Below are positions 6,572-15,649 of a stretch of DNA of 39,186 nucleotides, one piece after another. Position numbers and translations under genes: made by a program. Source of the DNA: an uncultured Chlorobiota bacterium (GTDB lineage Bacteria > Bacteroidota > Bacteroidia > Bacteroidales > JAADGE01); NCBI GenBank assembly GCA_947311445.1, contig CAMZKV010000079.1:1-39186 (forward strand). The letters run 5' to 3'. Position 1 is the first letter of the stretch, and the number at the start of each line of letters is the position of its first letter. Under the pieces are notes generated by a model that ran no database searches, was not told where the DNA came from, and saw only the letters and a program-made list of their open reading frames with translations.

Positions 6572-8944
6572 ATGAAGGCAAATTTTTTAATATTAGTACT
6601 CTTATTATTTACTTTTTCAAGTTTTTCACAAAAAGAATCTTATACACAGACAATAAGAGGAAAGATTGTTGATACAGACACCGAAATTCCGATTGCAGGT
6701 GTTGTTGTTATAGTAGAAGATATAGAAGGTTTTGTTGTAACATCAGAATCCGATGGGGAATTTAGAATAGAAGGCGTTCCTGTTGGTAAACACACAATTA
6801 AAGTAATATTGCTTGGATATAAACCAGCAATTTTATCCAATATTAATGTTAATTCAGGTAAAGAAACATATGTGAACATAAGTCTTGAAATGGACGCTAT
6901 TGAAACAGAAGAAGTTATAATTATGGGGAGTAGGGGAAAAAATAGTACTCAAAATGAAATGGCAGTTGTAAGTGCACGTTCATTTTCTGTTGACGAGACC
7001 GAAAGATATGCAGGAAGTTTGGGAGATCCTTCAAGAATGGCAGCAAATTTTGCAGGTGTTATGTCTGTAAGCGACGAAAGAAATGATATTATCATAAGAG
7101 GAAATGCACCAACAGGTTTACTGTGGAGATTAGACGGTGTAAACATACCAAACCCAAATCATTTTGGAGCTTTGGGAACTACAGGCGGACCGGTAAGTAT
7201 GTTAAATAATAATTTACTTACTAATTCAGACTTTTTTACCGGAGCTTTTCCAGCTGAATATGGAAATGCAGTTTCAGGAGTTTTTGATTTGAGAATGCGT
7301 AATGGAAATAATGAAAAAAGAGAGTATGTTTTCCAAGTAGGTTTTAACGGTTTTGAACTTGGAGCAGAGGGTCCTTTTTCAAAAAAGACTAAGGCTTCAT
7401 ATTTAGTAAATTTCAGATATTCAACTATGGAAGTTATGGACAAACTTGGACTGAATACTTCAACAGGAGCTTCTGTTCCACAGTATAAAGATTTATCATT
7501 CAAACTTAATTTTCCTTTAAAAAAAGGGAGAATTTCGTTATTCGGGATAGGAGGAAAAAGCTATATTGAACTTTTAGATAAAGGTGAGAATGAAGGTAGC
7601 TACGGGCTAACAGGAACAAATACTTATTTTGGTTCAGATATGGGAGTTTCCGGACTTACTCATGTGCATTTCATTAATGATAACACCAAACTACAAAACA
7701 GTATTTCATATTCAGTATCTCAATCACACACAACACTAGATTCAATAAGGGACGACAAAAGCACTTACCTTTTTTACCACAACTTTTTTAATGAATCAAA
7801 ACTTGGATATGCTTTAAGTTTAAAAAACAGATTCAACAGAAAAAGCAGTTTGTCATCGGGTATTAATATTGATTATTTTATGCTAAATTATATTGACAGC
7901 GCAAAGAGAGATATAATATTACCTTCAAATCCAAGCAGTGAATACAGAACTATAACAGACTATAAAGGTTCATTTGCTCTTTTTCAGGCATTTACACAGT
8001 GGAAATATAAGTTTACTAATAAATTAAGCTTATATACAGGATTACATTTTCAAATCGCAAGCCTAAATACAGATTATGCTCTTGAACCAAGAATTGCATT
8101 ACAATGGAATATTGCGAAGAAACATTCTTTAAATATTGGCATAGGAATGCACTCAATGTTACAGCCACATTCAGTTTATTTTATTGAGACTGAATTAGAA
8201 GACGGATCACACATAGAAACAAATAATGATGTTGGTTTTACTAAAAGTGACCAAATTGTTTTGTCATATAATCATTATCCAACTAAAGATTTTAGAGTAA
8301 AAATAGAAACATATTATCAAAACATAAGAAATATTCCTGTTAGTAAGCAACTAAAATGGTATGCAACAGTTAATGATGGAGCATATTTTGCATTGCCTTC
8401 TGTTGACAGTTTAGTTAACAAGGGGACAGGGAAAAATTATGGAATAGAACTTACAATTGAGAAATTTTTAAGTGAAAATTATTATTTTTTATTAACAAGT
8501 TCATTATACGAATCAAAATATACAGCCTTTGATTGTGTTGAAAGGAACACAGCATTTAACGGAAACTTTGTTGTGAATGGATTGTTTGGTTATGATTTTA
8601 AAATAGGAAACAATAACACATTAGGCCTAAATTTAAGAGGTGTTTATGCCGGAGGAAAAAGAATTATGCCTATTGATTTAGAAAAATCAATTAATGAAAA
8701 TAAAACAGTATTTTCTGAAACAGACATTTTTAAGGAGAGATATGATGATTATATTAAAGCAGATTTTAGAATTAGTTTTAAACTAAACCGAAAAAAAACT
8801 ACTCATGAATGGGCATTAGATTTATCTAATATTACAAACAATAAAAATGTATTTCAAGAATCATATAATCCAAATAAAAAAGAAATTCAAACAGATTATC
8901 AAACAGGATTTTCTCCAATGTTTTTATATAGATTTAGGTTTTAA
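6572..8944 (+). CDS. TonB-dependent outer-membrane receptor with CarboxypepD-reg-like domain
   Basis: The 790-residue protein has a signal peptide (MKANFLILVLLLFTFSSFSQ). A CarboxypepD-reg-like beta-sandwich follows at about 26-112 (IRGKIVDTDTEIPIAGVVV, later GEFRIEGVPVGKHTI). A plug domain (about 115-250) includes IIIRGNAPTGLLWRLDGVNI and NHFG, then PAEYGNAVSGVFDLRMRNGN. The remainder is a beta-barrel ending in the aromatic FLYRFRF typical of BamA-recognised strands. It would import a large ligand across the outer membrane using TonB/ExbBD energy. No SusD or DUF4249 partner adjoins it, so the substrate is unknown and a SusC role is not supported. A terminator hairpin follows. Confidence 0.92.
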   Translation: MKANFLILVLLLFTFSSFSQKESYTQTIRGKIVDTDTEIPIAGVVVIVEDIEGFVVTSESDGEFRIEGVPVGKHTIKVILLGYKPAILSNINVNSGKETYVNISLEMDAIETEEVIIMGSRGKNSTQNEMAVVSARSFSVDETERYAGSLGDPSRMAANFAGVMSVSDERNDIIIRGNAPTGLLWRLDGVNIPNPNHFGALGTTGGPVSMLNNNLLTNSDFFTGAFPAEYGNAVSGVFDLRMRNGNNEKREYVFQVGFNGFELGAEGPFSKKTKASYLVNFRYSTMEVMDKLGLNTSTGASVPQYKDLSFKLNFPLKKGRISLFGIGGKSYIELLDKGENEGSYGLTGTNTYFGSDMGVSGLTHVHFINDNTKLQNSISYSVSQSHTTLDSIRDDKSTYLFYHNFFNESKLGYALSLKNRFNRKSSLSSGINIDYFMLNYIDSAKRDIILPSNPSSEYRTITDYKGSFALFQAFTQWKYKFTNKLSLYTGLHFQIASLNTDYALEPRIALQWNIAKKHSLNIGIGMHSMLQPHSVYFIETELEDGSHIETNNDVGFTKSDQIVLSYNHYPTKDFRVKIETYYQNIRNIPVSKQLKWYATVNDGAYFALPSVDSLVNKGTGKNYGIELTIEKFLSENYYFLLTSSLYESKYTAFDCVERNTAFNGNFVVNGLFGYDFKIGNNNTLGLNLRGVYAGGKRIMPIDLEKSINENKTVFSETDIFKERYDDYIKADFRISFKLNRKKTTHEWALDLSNITNNKNVFQESYNPNKKEIQTDYQTGFSPMFLYRFRF

Positions 8945-8980
8945 ACTAAAATCTTGAACTAGACATATAAATTACTTGAC

Positions 8981-9006
8981 AACCAACGCGTTTACTCGTT
9001 GGTTTT
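8981..9006 (+). terminator. Terminator hairpin after the TonB receptor
   Basis: AACCAACG (8981-8988) pairs with CGTTGGTT (8997-9004) over an eight-base loop, followed by TT and a T-rich stretch, 36 bases after the receptor stop. The next gene is convergent. Confidence 0.6.
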
Positions 9007-9035
9007 AGAATTTTCTTAAGGATAAATATTAAGTT

Positions 9036-9803
9036 TTAAAAATCAGCTATAACTACAACAGGGCAATGATCAGAATGTTTTACATTTTGTAAAATTGAAG
9101 CTCCGGTAATTTTATCTTCAAATTCCTTGCTTACCATATGATAATCAATCCGCCAACCTTTATTATTGTTTCTTGCATTTGCTCTGTAACTCCACCAACT
9201 ATATTGATGTTCCTCTTGGTTAAATTTCCTAAAACTATCAACAAAACCATCATCAACAAAAGATTGAAACCAATCACGTTCTTCGGGTAAAAACCCTGAA
9301 GTTTTTTCTTGTTTTTTAGGATTATGTATATCAATCCAAAGCCTACAAATATTATAATCTCCGGATATTATCAATTTTTGGCGAGTTTTTTTTAATTCAT
9401 TAATATAATTTTGAAAATCTTTAAGCCATTGCATTTTAAATGCTTGTCTCAAATCTCCACTTGATCCGGAAGGATGATAAACACTAATTACAGAAACATC
9501 TCCAAAATCGGCTCTGATAAAACGTCCTTCAAAATCGTACTTTTCAATACTCATTCCGTATTCTACATGGTCAGGTTTTATTTTTGACATAATCCCTACC
9601 CCACTATAACCTTTTTTTTGAGCAGAAAACCAATAGGATTTATATCCTAATGTTTCAAAAAGTAAGGAATCTATTTGCTCAGGTTGTGCCTTTGTTTCTT
9701 GGATACAAACAATATCCGGTTTTTCTTCTTTTAGCCAAGCATAAAAATCTTTTTTTATTGCGGCTCTTATTCCGTTAACGTTATATGAGATAATTTTTTT
9801 CAC
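9036..9803 (-). CDS. xth: Exodeoxyribonuclease III / AP endonuclease
   Basis: This enzyme of base-excision repair cleaves DNA at abasic sites and removes 3' blocking groups. The 255-residue protein is a full exonuclease-endonuclease-phosphatase fold. It has YNVNGIRAA (7-15), IQETK with the metal-binding Glu36, VYHPSG, SGDYN with Asp149 and Asn151, RIDYHMVS, and the terminal SDH (Asp245, His246). All catalytic residues are present. After GDYNIC it has RLWIDIHNP, where relatives usually carry His and small or acidic residues before IDIH; this position is not catalytic. No operon partner is evident. A terminator for the converging receptor gene lies just beyond its stop. Confidence 0.94.
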   Translation of the reverse strand: MKKIISYNVNGIRAAIKKDFYAWLKEEKPDIVCIQETKAQPEQIDSLLFETLGYKSYWFSAQKKGYSGVGIMSKIKPDHVEYGMSIEKYDFEGRFIRADFGDVSVISVYHPSGSSGDLRQAFKMQWLKDFQNYINELKKTRQKLIISGDYNICRLWIDIHNPKKQEKTSGFLPEERDWFQSFVDDGFVDSFRKFNQEEHQYSWWSYRANARNNNKGWRIDYHMVSKEFEDKITGASILQNVKHSDHCPVVVIADF

Positions 9804-9890
9804 AAAATAAATATTTTAGTTTATAAATTGGTTATAGTGTTATTTTAGTGAGTAATTGTTTATTCAATATTCAAAAACTGTTTATTTATA

Positions 9891-9932
9891 AATTATTCAA
9901 TGATACAATGTGTAATTATTCAATGATATAAT
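9891..9932. repeat. Two 19-bp direct repeats, 23-bp period
   Basis: Copies at 9891-9909 and 9914-9932 read AATTATTCAATGATAnAAT and differ at one base. They lie between rimM and xth, downstream of rimM. Function is unknown; a small replication-slippage repeat is the plain explanation. Confidence 0.6.
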
Positions 9933-9966
9933 ATTTTTAATTTTTATATGAAATTTGTGGCAGAAC

Positions 9967-10494
9967 CTACAAATTAACATCAATTAATCCTTCCGGCAGA
10001 TTAAATACAATTTCTCTTTTTACAACATCTTTTTTTACAATAAATTGATTATTAAGAGGAATTAATATTTCGGAATTTGTTTTAGACTCAATTTCAATAA
10101 TTGGATTTGAAGGAATATTAAGGTAGTTTTTTACTTTTCCAATAAATTTTTTATTATTATAAACATCATAACCAACAATAGTGTCAGTAAATGAGATATT
10201 TTCTAATGCTATTTTTTCTCTATTAATAAAAACTGAACATCTCAAAAGCTCTTTTACTTCTTCATCAGAATTTACATTTTTGAATTTTACAATAACACTT
10301 GATTTTTTAAAAGATTTGGGTGTCTCAGAAAAGAAAAACGGAACCTTTATTCCATCAATTTTCAGGAATAACAGTTCCGTTTTTTTTAAACTTTCAAACT
10401 TTACAGAAAGATTTATTACTATCTCACCTTTATATCCGTGAGCTTTAATAATTTCACCGATTTTGATTAAATCAAGTTCGGAAATAGGAATCAT
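9967..10494 (-). CDS. rimM: Ribosome maturation factor RimM
   Basis: RimM helps assemble the 30S head by binding S19 during late 16S processing. The 175-residue protein has the N-terminal signature IGEIIKAHGYKGEIVI (residues 12-27). A C-terminal PRC-barrel follows from about 100 (DTIVGYDVYNNKKFIGKVKN, later EILIPLNNQFIVKKD). The start follows the rpsP stop by three bases, the common rpsP-rimM operon order. The usual next genes of that operon, trmD and rplS, are absent here; direct repeats and xth follow instead. Length is normal. Expression is presumably driven by the rpsP promoter. Confidence 0.94.
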   Translation of the reverse strand: MIPISELDLIKIGEIIKAHGYKGEIVINLSVKFESLKKTELLFLKIDGIKVPFFFSETPKSFKKSSVIVKFKNVNSDEEVKELLRCSVFINREKIALENISFTDTIVGYDVYNNKKFIGKVKNYLNIPSNPIIEIESKTNSEILIPLNNQFIVKKDVVKREIVFNLPEGLIDVNL

Positions 10495-10497
10495 AGA

Positions 10498-11142
10498 TTA
10501 GTCCTCTTTTTTCTCTTCAGTTTTCACTTCTTCTTTCTTCTCTTCAGATTTTTCTTCTGTTTTGGATTCTTCAGCTTTAAGCTCTTCTTTCTCTTCAGTT
10601 TTCACTTCTTCAGCTTTAACTTCCTCAGTTTCTTCTTCGTCTTCTCCTTCAACAGCATTTTCTTTTGCTTCTTCGGCAACAGCTTTAGCTTTTTTTGCAG
10701 AAATTTCTTCGGCTCTCGCTTTGTTTACTTCCTCTTCAACTTTTAACATATCTTCCTTCTCTTTTTTCTCTCCGGCTTTAAGCTGATCAGCTTTTGCTTG
10801 AATTTTTTGCTCTTTATCTTTCAACCAAGCATCAAATTTCTTGTTAGCTTCTTCTTCCGTTAAAGCACCTTTAACAACTCCTTTCAACAAGTGTCTTTTA
10901 TACATAACTCCTTTGTAGGAAAGTATTGCTCTACAAGTGTCAGTAGGAACTGCTCCGTTTTGAAGCCAATTTAAGGCTTTATCAAAATCTAGATCAATAG
11001 TTGCAGGATCGGTATTCGGATTATACGAACCGATTCTTTCAATGTACCTACCGTCTCGCGGTGCCCTGCTGTCTGCTGCGACAATGTAATAGAACGCTCG
11101 TCTTTTACGACCGTGTCTAGCTAGTCTGATCTTTACAGGCAT
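10498..11142 (-). CDS. rpsP: 30S ribosomal protein S16 with long Lys/Glu-rich C-terminal tail
   Basis: Residues 1 to about 80 are canonical S16: [37 protein letters not shown], then [14 protein letters not shown]16 binds the 5' domain of 16S rRNA. Typical bacterial S16 ends near 80-90 residues. This one continues to 214, first as a helical linker (about 90-155) and then as a highly charged tail of Glu, Lys, Ala, Val and Thr with internal near-repeats around EEVKTEEK and AEESKTEEK. The repeats are visible in the DNA as CTCTTCAGTTTTCACTTCTT at two places near 10513 and 10591. C-terminal extensions of S16 occur in Bacteroidota, but this one is long. The gene heads an rpsP-rimM operon behind a good promoter. 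Confidence 0.95.
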   Translation of the reverse strand: MPVKIRLARHGRKRRAFYYIVAADSRAPRDGRYIERIGSYNPNTDPATIDLDFDKALNWLQNGAVPTDTCRAILSYKGVMYKRHLLKGVVKGALTEEEANKKFDAWLKDKEQKIQAKADQLKAGEKKEKEDMLKVEEEVNKARAEEISAKKAKAVAEEAKENAVEGEDEEETEEVKAEEVKTEEKEELKAEESKTEEKSEEKKEEVKTEEKKED

Positions 11143-11174
11143 AATTAAATTTTTAGTTTATTAAAAAATGACTG

Positions 11175-11205
11175 CAAAGATAGATTTTATTTCTTACTGA
11201 ACAAA
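11175..11205 (-). promoter_or_regulatory. Bacteroidota-type promoter of rpsP-rimM
   Basis: On the minus strand TTTG (11205-11202) and TATCTTTG (11182-11175) are separated by 19 bases, a near-ideal match to TTTG / TAnnTTTG. The -7 box ends 32 bases before the rpsP ATG. Confidence 0.75.
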
Positions 11206-11233
11206 AGTTATATTTAATTTTATTTACCATTTT

Positions 11234-11269
11234 AAAAAGAGAGAGCTAAAGTACAAATTGCTCTCTCTT
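11234..11269 (-). terminator. Terminator of the GT117 gene
   Basis: A perfect 10-bp stem AAGAGAGAGC / GCTCTCTCTT with a 13-base loop lies 17 bases past the stop of the gene ending at 11287. In that direction the stem runs into a T-tract. It also insulates the rpsP promoter. Confidence 0.75.
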
Positions 11270-11286
11270 AATTAATGTTTTTTCTT

Positions 11287-14200
11287 CTATTCGGTTATAT
11301 GTTTTGATAAATACATATGAAATTGCAATAATCCCATTTGATAGTCAGATAAAGCAGAATACCATATTTGTTGTTCTTGTTGAGTTTTAAGATTTGACAT
11401 TTGTTTATTAAATCCAAATTTTTCTTCTATTAAACTGAATGCTTTTAAAGTATATTTATCAGCTAATTCTTTTTGATTATTTGAATATAAGACTTTTAAT
11501 GCTTCTTGATATACTGCACCCAAACGTCCAATATCATCTTGCATTCCCATAAGTTCTTCGTTTTCTAACGACATATAATAATCCAAATCTCCTTGTAAAT
11601 TATTAATTGTTGTAGTTATTAGTTCAACACCTTTTTTATCTTTTTTTATTTTAAAATATAAATCGGCAAATAATAAATCATAGTAATTAAAAGGTACAAT
11701 TTCATTATCAAACAAACTCATACATTTATCAATTACTTTTTCAGCTTTTTCAAATTTATTTTCATCTGCTAATTGATCTGCAAGTGCTAAAAATGCTGTT
11801 TTAAAATTCATAACAAAGCGTCGGTTATTTTCATCAAAATATATCTTTTTTGATTTATCTTCAAGCCCACCCCATTTGAATTTATTCATAATTTTATCAT
11901 ACAAAACATCACTGTTTACTCTTCCGTCTGAACCAAATCTTTGGCTTTTATTTTTAATTGGGACAAGTTTATATGCTAATCCATCATCCTGAAAATAGCT
12001 TTCAAGGTTCATATATTGACTATTTCCAACAGTTGTTGCAAAATAAATAGGTCTTTCCCAATTATTTGTTGCAAGCATATCTAGAACCATCATTGTATTT
12101 TTAGAAATATGTTGTTGGCGAATATCCCACTCAATTAAATCTACAATTTTGTTAGAATCGCTTTGCTGAACAATCCCATTTTTTAAAACTTTTTCTTTAT
12201 CTACTTCCATATTAAATTTGGTAGTAGGAAGGTAATTTACATAATCTCCATTTTGAAGAGGAGCTTTATATATCTTATCTTCTTGTGCAATATGGTTAAT
12301 TATTGTTTTCAGTGGAACAGAAGAATTTGAAATATCACTTATTAAAACTTCTAAGTTAGCATTTAAACTTTTTAAATTTTCCAGATTAAAAAATAAATTA
12401 TTATTCTCCCTAAATTTATCTTCATTTAGTTTTTGAGCAAATCCATAAAACTGAATAGGATCAATTTTGCTATATCCCTTTAATAAAGATTCATATTCTT
12501 TTGGAAATTTTTCTTTAAAATTAGATTTTGAAAGAAATTTAAAATACTGTTCAAATATATTTTTATATCTTTTTTCAAATTTTGTTTTATTGGATTTATA
12601 TCTTTCTTGCAAATAAATTCCCGGGTTATCCATTTTATATAACACATCTCTTTTTCCTATTTCATACTGTTCAGAAGTTAAAGTAAATTTAATAGGTGGC
12701 GAATCGTATGCGCGTTTTGTCATTTGATCTGTGTACCAATCTGTATTAAAATAACTGAGATTTATAACTCTAACATCTGTTCTGTACCCTTCTACTTCCT
12801 GAACGTACCAAAGAGGGAAAGTATCATTGTCTCCGTTAGTGAATATTATTGCGTTTTTATCACAAGAATTCAAATAGTTTTTTGCATAATCAGTTGCAGT
12901 ATATCGGTTTGATCTGTCATGGTCGTCCCAATTTTGCTGAGCCATTAGAATTGGAACTCCAATAGTTAATGCAACAGCAATTATTCCGCTTGTTGTTCCA
13001 GGCATTTTTTTCTGTAATAAATTATAAATAAACGCTACTCCAAATCCGACAAACATAGAAAAAACATAGAAAGAACCAGCATATGCATAATCCCTTTCTC
13101 TTGGTTGAAATGGTGGTTGATTAAGGTATATTACAATTGCTATTCCCGTAAAGAAAAAGAACATTAATACAACCCAAAAATATTGTTTGCCTATTTTTCC
13201 TTTAGTGTACATAAAAATCATTCCAAGAATTCCAAGTATGAAAGGTAATAAGAAATAAACATTATGACCTTTATTTCTTTTCATTTCTTCAGTAATCTTA
13301 CTTTGATTTCCTAATCTCATTTCGTCAAGAAAACTTATTCCTGTAATCCAATTTCCGTTTTTAACATTAGCATAACCATGATTACTTTTTCCATGTCCTT
13401 GTATATCATTTTGTCTTCCGGAAAAATTCCACATAAAGTAACGGAAATACATATAATTAAGCTGATAATTAAAGAAATAGCTCAAATTTTCTCCAAATGT
13501 TGGTAGCCTTTTTGGTTTATAATGATCGTATTGAATTTCTCCAAAACGATTTCTTACCGGCTCATTTGTTTCAGGATTTGTTTTGGCATAATAATAATCT
13601 CCTTCTGAATTTCCTGTCCAATTAATATATCCTTTTATATGATCAGGGGAACTTTGGTCGCTATATAATCTTGGAAAAATAGCTTTATCTTTACTTAAAA
13701 AATTCCTTTTAGATTTGTAGTCAACAACTTTATAGACATCTTTTCCATTCTCATCTTTTTTATCATAATAAATTTCTTTTACATGAGGATATGGATTTTG
13801 CGGGTCTAATTCTGAGTTAAAATATTGTCCATATATTAAAGGTCTTTCTCCATATTGCTCACGATTTAAATAACCTAATAATGAGAATACATCATCGGGT
13901 TTATTTTGGTTCATTGGAGTATCGGCAATTGAGCGAATAAGTATTAGAGCAAAAGAAGAATATCCTATTAAAATTACTGCAAACATTGTAAACACAGTAT
14001 TCCATAATATTTTTTTCTTTTTAAATGTATAATAAATACCAAATATTACACCTCCAAATAAAAGAATGAAGTAAAATAAAAGTCCTGAATAAAATGGCAA
14101 TCCAAAATAATTTGTAAATAAAAGCTCAAATTTTGAACCTACAACAAATAATCCTTGCACTATTCCATACATAATGAAAAGTAACATAATAACAGATATA

Positions 14201-14865
14201 AGTGCTGCATATATTACCCCTTTTTTGCTAACTTCATATTTTTTAAAATAATAAATGAAAACTATTGCAGGAATTGCTAATAAATTAAGTAAGTGAACTC
14301 CTATTGAAAGTCCCATTAAATATGCAATTAATACCAACCAACGGTTTGAAAATTTTTCTTCTGCAACACTTTCCCATTTTAAAATAGCCCAAAAAACAAT
14401 TGCCGTAAAGAATGAAGACATTGCATAAACTTCGCCTTCAACTGCTGAAAACCAAAAACTATCTGAAAAGGTATAAACTAATGCTCCTAAAACACCACTT
14501 CCAATAATTGCAATTAATTGACCTTGTGTTAGTTCCTTTGTTTTTAAAATTATTCGTTTTGCAATATGTGTTATACTCCAATACAAAAACAAAATTGTAA
14601 ATGCACTTGCAAGAGCAGATAATATATTAATAGTTTTAGCAACAAGAGCAGGATTTCCGAAAGAAAACAAAGTAAAGAATCTTCCAATAATCATAAAAAA
14701 CGGAGCCCCCGGCGGATGTCCTACTTCCAATTTATAAGCAGACGTTATAAACTCTCCGCAGTCCCAAAAACTTGCGGTTGGTTCAATTGTTAAAAAATAA
14801 GTTATTGCTGCAATTGCAAAAACTACCCAACCAGTAATGTTATTAATAAAGTTATACTTTTTCAT
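11287..14865 (-). CDS. DUF2723 / GT117 family polytopic membrane protein (TMEM260-like glycosyltransferase)
   Basis: The 1192-residue protein begins with a membrane helix (GWVVFAIAAITYFL), then the hallmark ASFWDCGEFI (about 31-40) and KLEVGHPPGAPFFMIIGRFF. These identify the DUF2723 domain, now grouped with TMEM260-like O-mannosyltransferases (GT117). About a dozen hydrophobic segments fill residues 12 to about 690, interrupted by a long extracytoplasmic loop (about 330-520). The C-terminal part is soluble. It contains IIFTNGDNDTFPLWYVQEVE and, near the end, TPR-like helices. The Asp/Glu in WDCGEF is probably catalytic by analogy with GT-C enzymes. Transfer of a lipid-linked sugar to exported proteins is inferred, not shown. 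It lies 93 bases downstream of the AlbA_2 gene on the same strand and has a strong terminator. Confidence 0.85.
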   Translation of the reverse strand: MKKYNFINNITGWVVFAIAAITYFLTIEPTASFWDCGEFITSAYKLEVGHPPGAPFFMIIGRFFTLFSFGNPALVAKTINILSALASAFTILFLYWSITHIAKRIILKTKELTQGQLIAIIGSGVLGALVYTFSDSFWFSAVEGEVYAMSSFFTAIVFWAILKWESVAEEKFSNRWLVLIAYLMGLSIGVHLLNLLAIPAIVFIYYFKKYEVSKKGVIYAALISVIMLLFIMYGIVQGLFVVGSKFELLFTNYFGLPFYSGLLFYFILLFGGVIFGIYYTFKKKKILWNTVFTMFAVILIGYSSFALILIRSIADTPMNQNKPDDVFSLLGYLNREQYGERPLIYGQYFNSELDPQNPYPHVKEIYYDKKDENGKDVYKVVDYKSKRNFLSKDKAIFPRLYSDQSSPDHIKGYINWTGNSEGDYYYAKTNPETNEPVRNRFGEIQYDHYKPKRLPTFGENLSYFFNYQLNYMYFRYFMWNFSGRQNDIQGHGKSNHGYANVKNGNWITGISFLDEMRLGNQSKITEEMKRNKGHNVYFLLPFILGILGMIFMYTKGKIGKQYFWVVLMFFFFTGIAIVIYLNQPPFQPRERDYAYAGSFYVFSMFVGFGVAFIYNLLQKKMPGTTSGIIAVALTIGVPILMAQQNWDDHDRSNRYTATDYAKNYLNSCDKNAIIFTNGDNDTFPLWYVQEVEGYRTDVRVINLSYFNTDWYTDQMTKRAYDSPPIKFTLTSEQYEIGKRDVLYKMDNPGIYLQERYKSNKTKFEKRYKNIFEQYFKFLSKSNFKEKFPKEYESLLKGYSKIDPIQFYGFAQKLNEDKFRENNNLFFNLENLKSLNANLEVLISDISNSSVPLKTIINHIAQEDKIYKAPLQNGDYVNYLPTTKFNMEVDKEKVLKNGIVQQSDSNKIVDLIEWDIRQQHISKNTMMVLDMLATNNWERPIYFATTVGNSQYMNLESYFQDDGLAYKLVPIKNKSQRFGSDGRVNSDVLYDKIMNKFKWGGLEDKSKKIYFDENNRRFVMNFKTAFLALADQLADENKFEKAEKVIDKCMSLFDNEIVPFNYYDLLFADLYFKIKKDKKGVELITTTINNLQGDLDYYMSLENEELMGMQDDIGRLGAVYQEALKVLYSNNQKELADKYTLKAFSLIEEKFGFNKQMSNLKTQQEQQIWYSALSDYQMGLLQFHMYLSKHITE

Positions 14866-14958
14866 CTTTGATTTTTCAATTTTACATTTTTAAAAAACAC
14901 AGCGAAATTAAGATATTAATTTTTAAAATAGAAGATTTGTTAAAAAAACAATCCGTTT

Positions 14959-15594
14959 TCAAATACCTTTAAGTTTATAATAAATTAAACATTCAGAAAT
15001 AACAATCTCTATAATATCCAATAAAATAAAATCAATCAATATTTTTTCGGCATAATCTTTATCAATATTTGCAAGTTTTCTAAATTTTGAAAAAGTTATT
15101 TGTTCATTGTCAGATAAATACTTTAAAATGAAATTTTCAGCTTCATTGTAATGAATTTTTACACCGACTTCTTCTTTCTCTTGGTTCCAAACTTTTAAAA
15201 GAAGTCCGTTTGCAAGCAGATTTTGATCTTTTACTCTCACAAAGGCTTTCATATTTCCTTTTTCGTCAGGTGCAGTATGAGGACGGTTTTTACTTTTCTT
15301 AATGATTACTTCTAAAACCTGTTTACCTTCAATCTGATGTTTTACAGTCTCAAATTTAACTTTTGGTTGTGTATATAATTCAGATGCTGCCTCAATCATA
15401 TAATATTCTTCTTCACTTCTTACGCCGGCTATTTTGCCGTTATCTTTAACACCGATTAATAATGTTCCGCCTTTTGTATTTGCAAATGCAGAAAGAGAAC
15501 GAGCAATTTTTTTGGAATCGTTTACAGCAAATTTAAAATCCAATCGAAGATGTTCTCCTTCTTCAATAAGTTTTATGATGGGATGTTTTTGCAT
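14959..15594 (-). CDS. AlbA_2 (divergent AAA-4/Schlafen-type) putative nucleic-acid binding protein
   Basis: The core (about 10-120) matches the AlbA_2 domain. It has GEHLRLDFKF, then KKIARSLSAFANTKGGTLLI with GVKDNGKIAGV, and later AFVRVKDQN. These domains are annotated as ATP-binding or RNA/DNA-binding and relate to Schlafen proteins. The C-terminal 60 residues (ENFILKYLSDNEQITFSKFR, then AEKILIDFILLDII) look like a winged helix, suggesting a regulator. I prefer the ATG at 15594 (MQKHPIIKLIEEGEH) because relatives start close to that helix. An in-frame ATG at 15615 would add seven residues. It follows the sirtuin gene by 34-55 bases and probably shares its transcript. The target is unknown. 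Confidence 0.75.
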   Translation of the reverse strand: MQKHPIIKLIEEGEHLRLDFKFAVNDSKKIARSLSAFANTKGGTLLIGVKDNGKIAGVRSEEEYYMIEAASELYTQPKVKFETVKHQIEGKQVLEVIIKKSKNRPHTAPDEKGNMKAFVRVKDQNLLANGLLLKVWNQEKEEVGVKIHYNEAENFILKYLSDNEQITFSKFRKLANIDKDYAEKILIDFILLDIIEIVISECLIYYKLKGI

Positions 15595-15649
15595 AATAAT
15601 TTTACAGAAAATCATTCGTTGTAAATCTGTGAGCTATGTGTGAAAAGAA

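Noticed and set aside
6572-8944. SusC of a polysaccharide utilisation locus
   Set aside because: There is no SusD gene and no glycoside hydrolase nearby, and the receptor is shorter than typical SusC.
9891-9932. Start of a CRISPR array
   Set aside because: There are only two 19-bp units with a four-base gap, no spacers and no cas genes.
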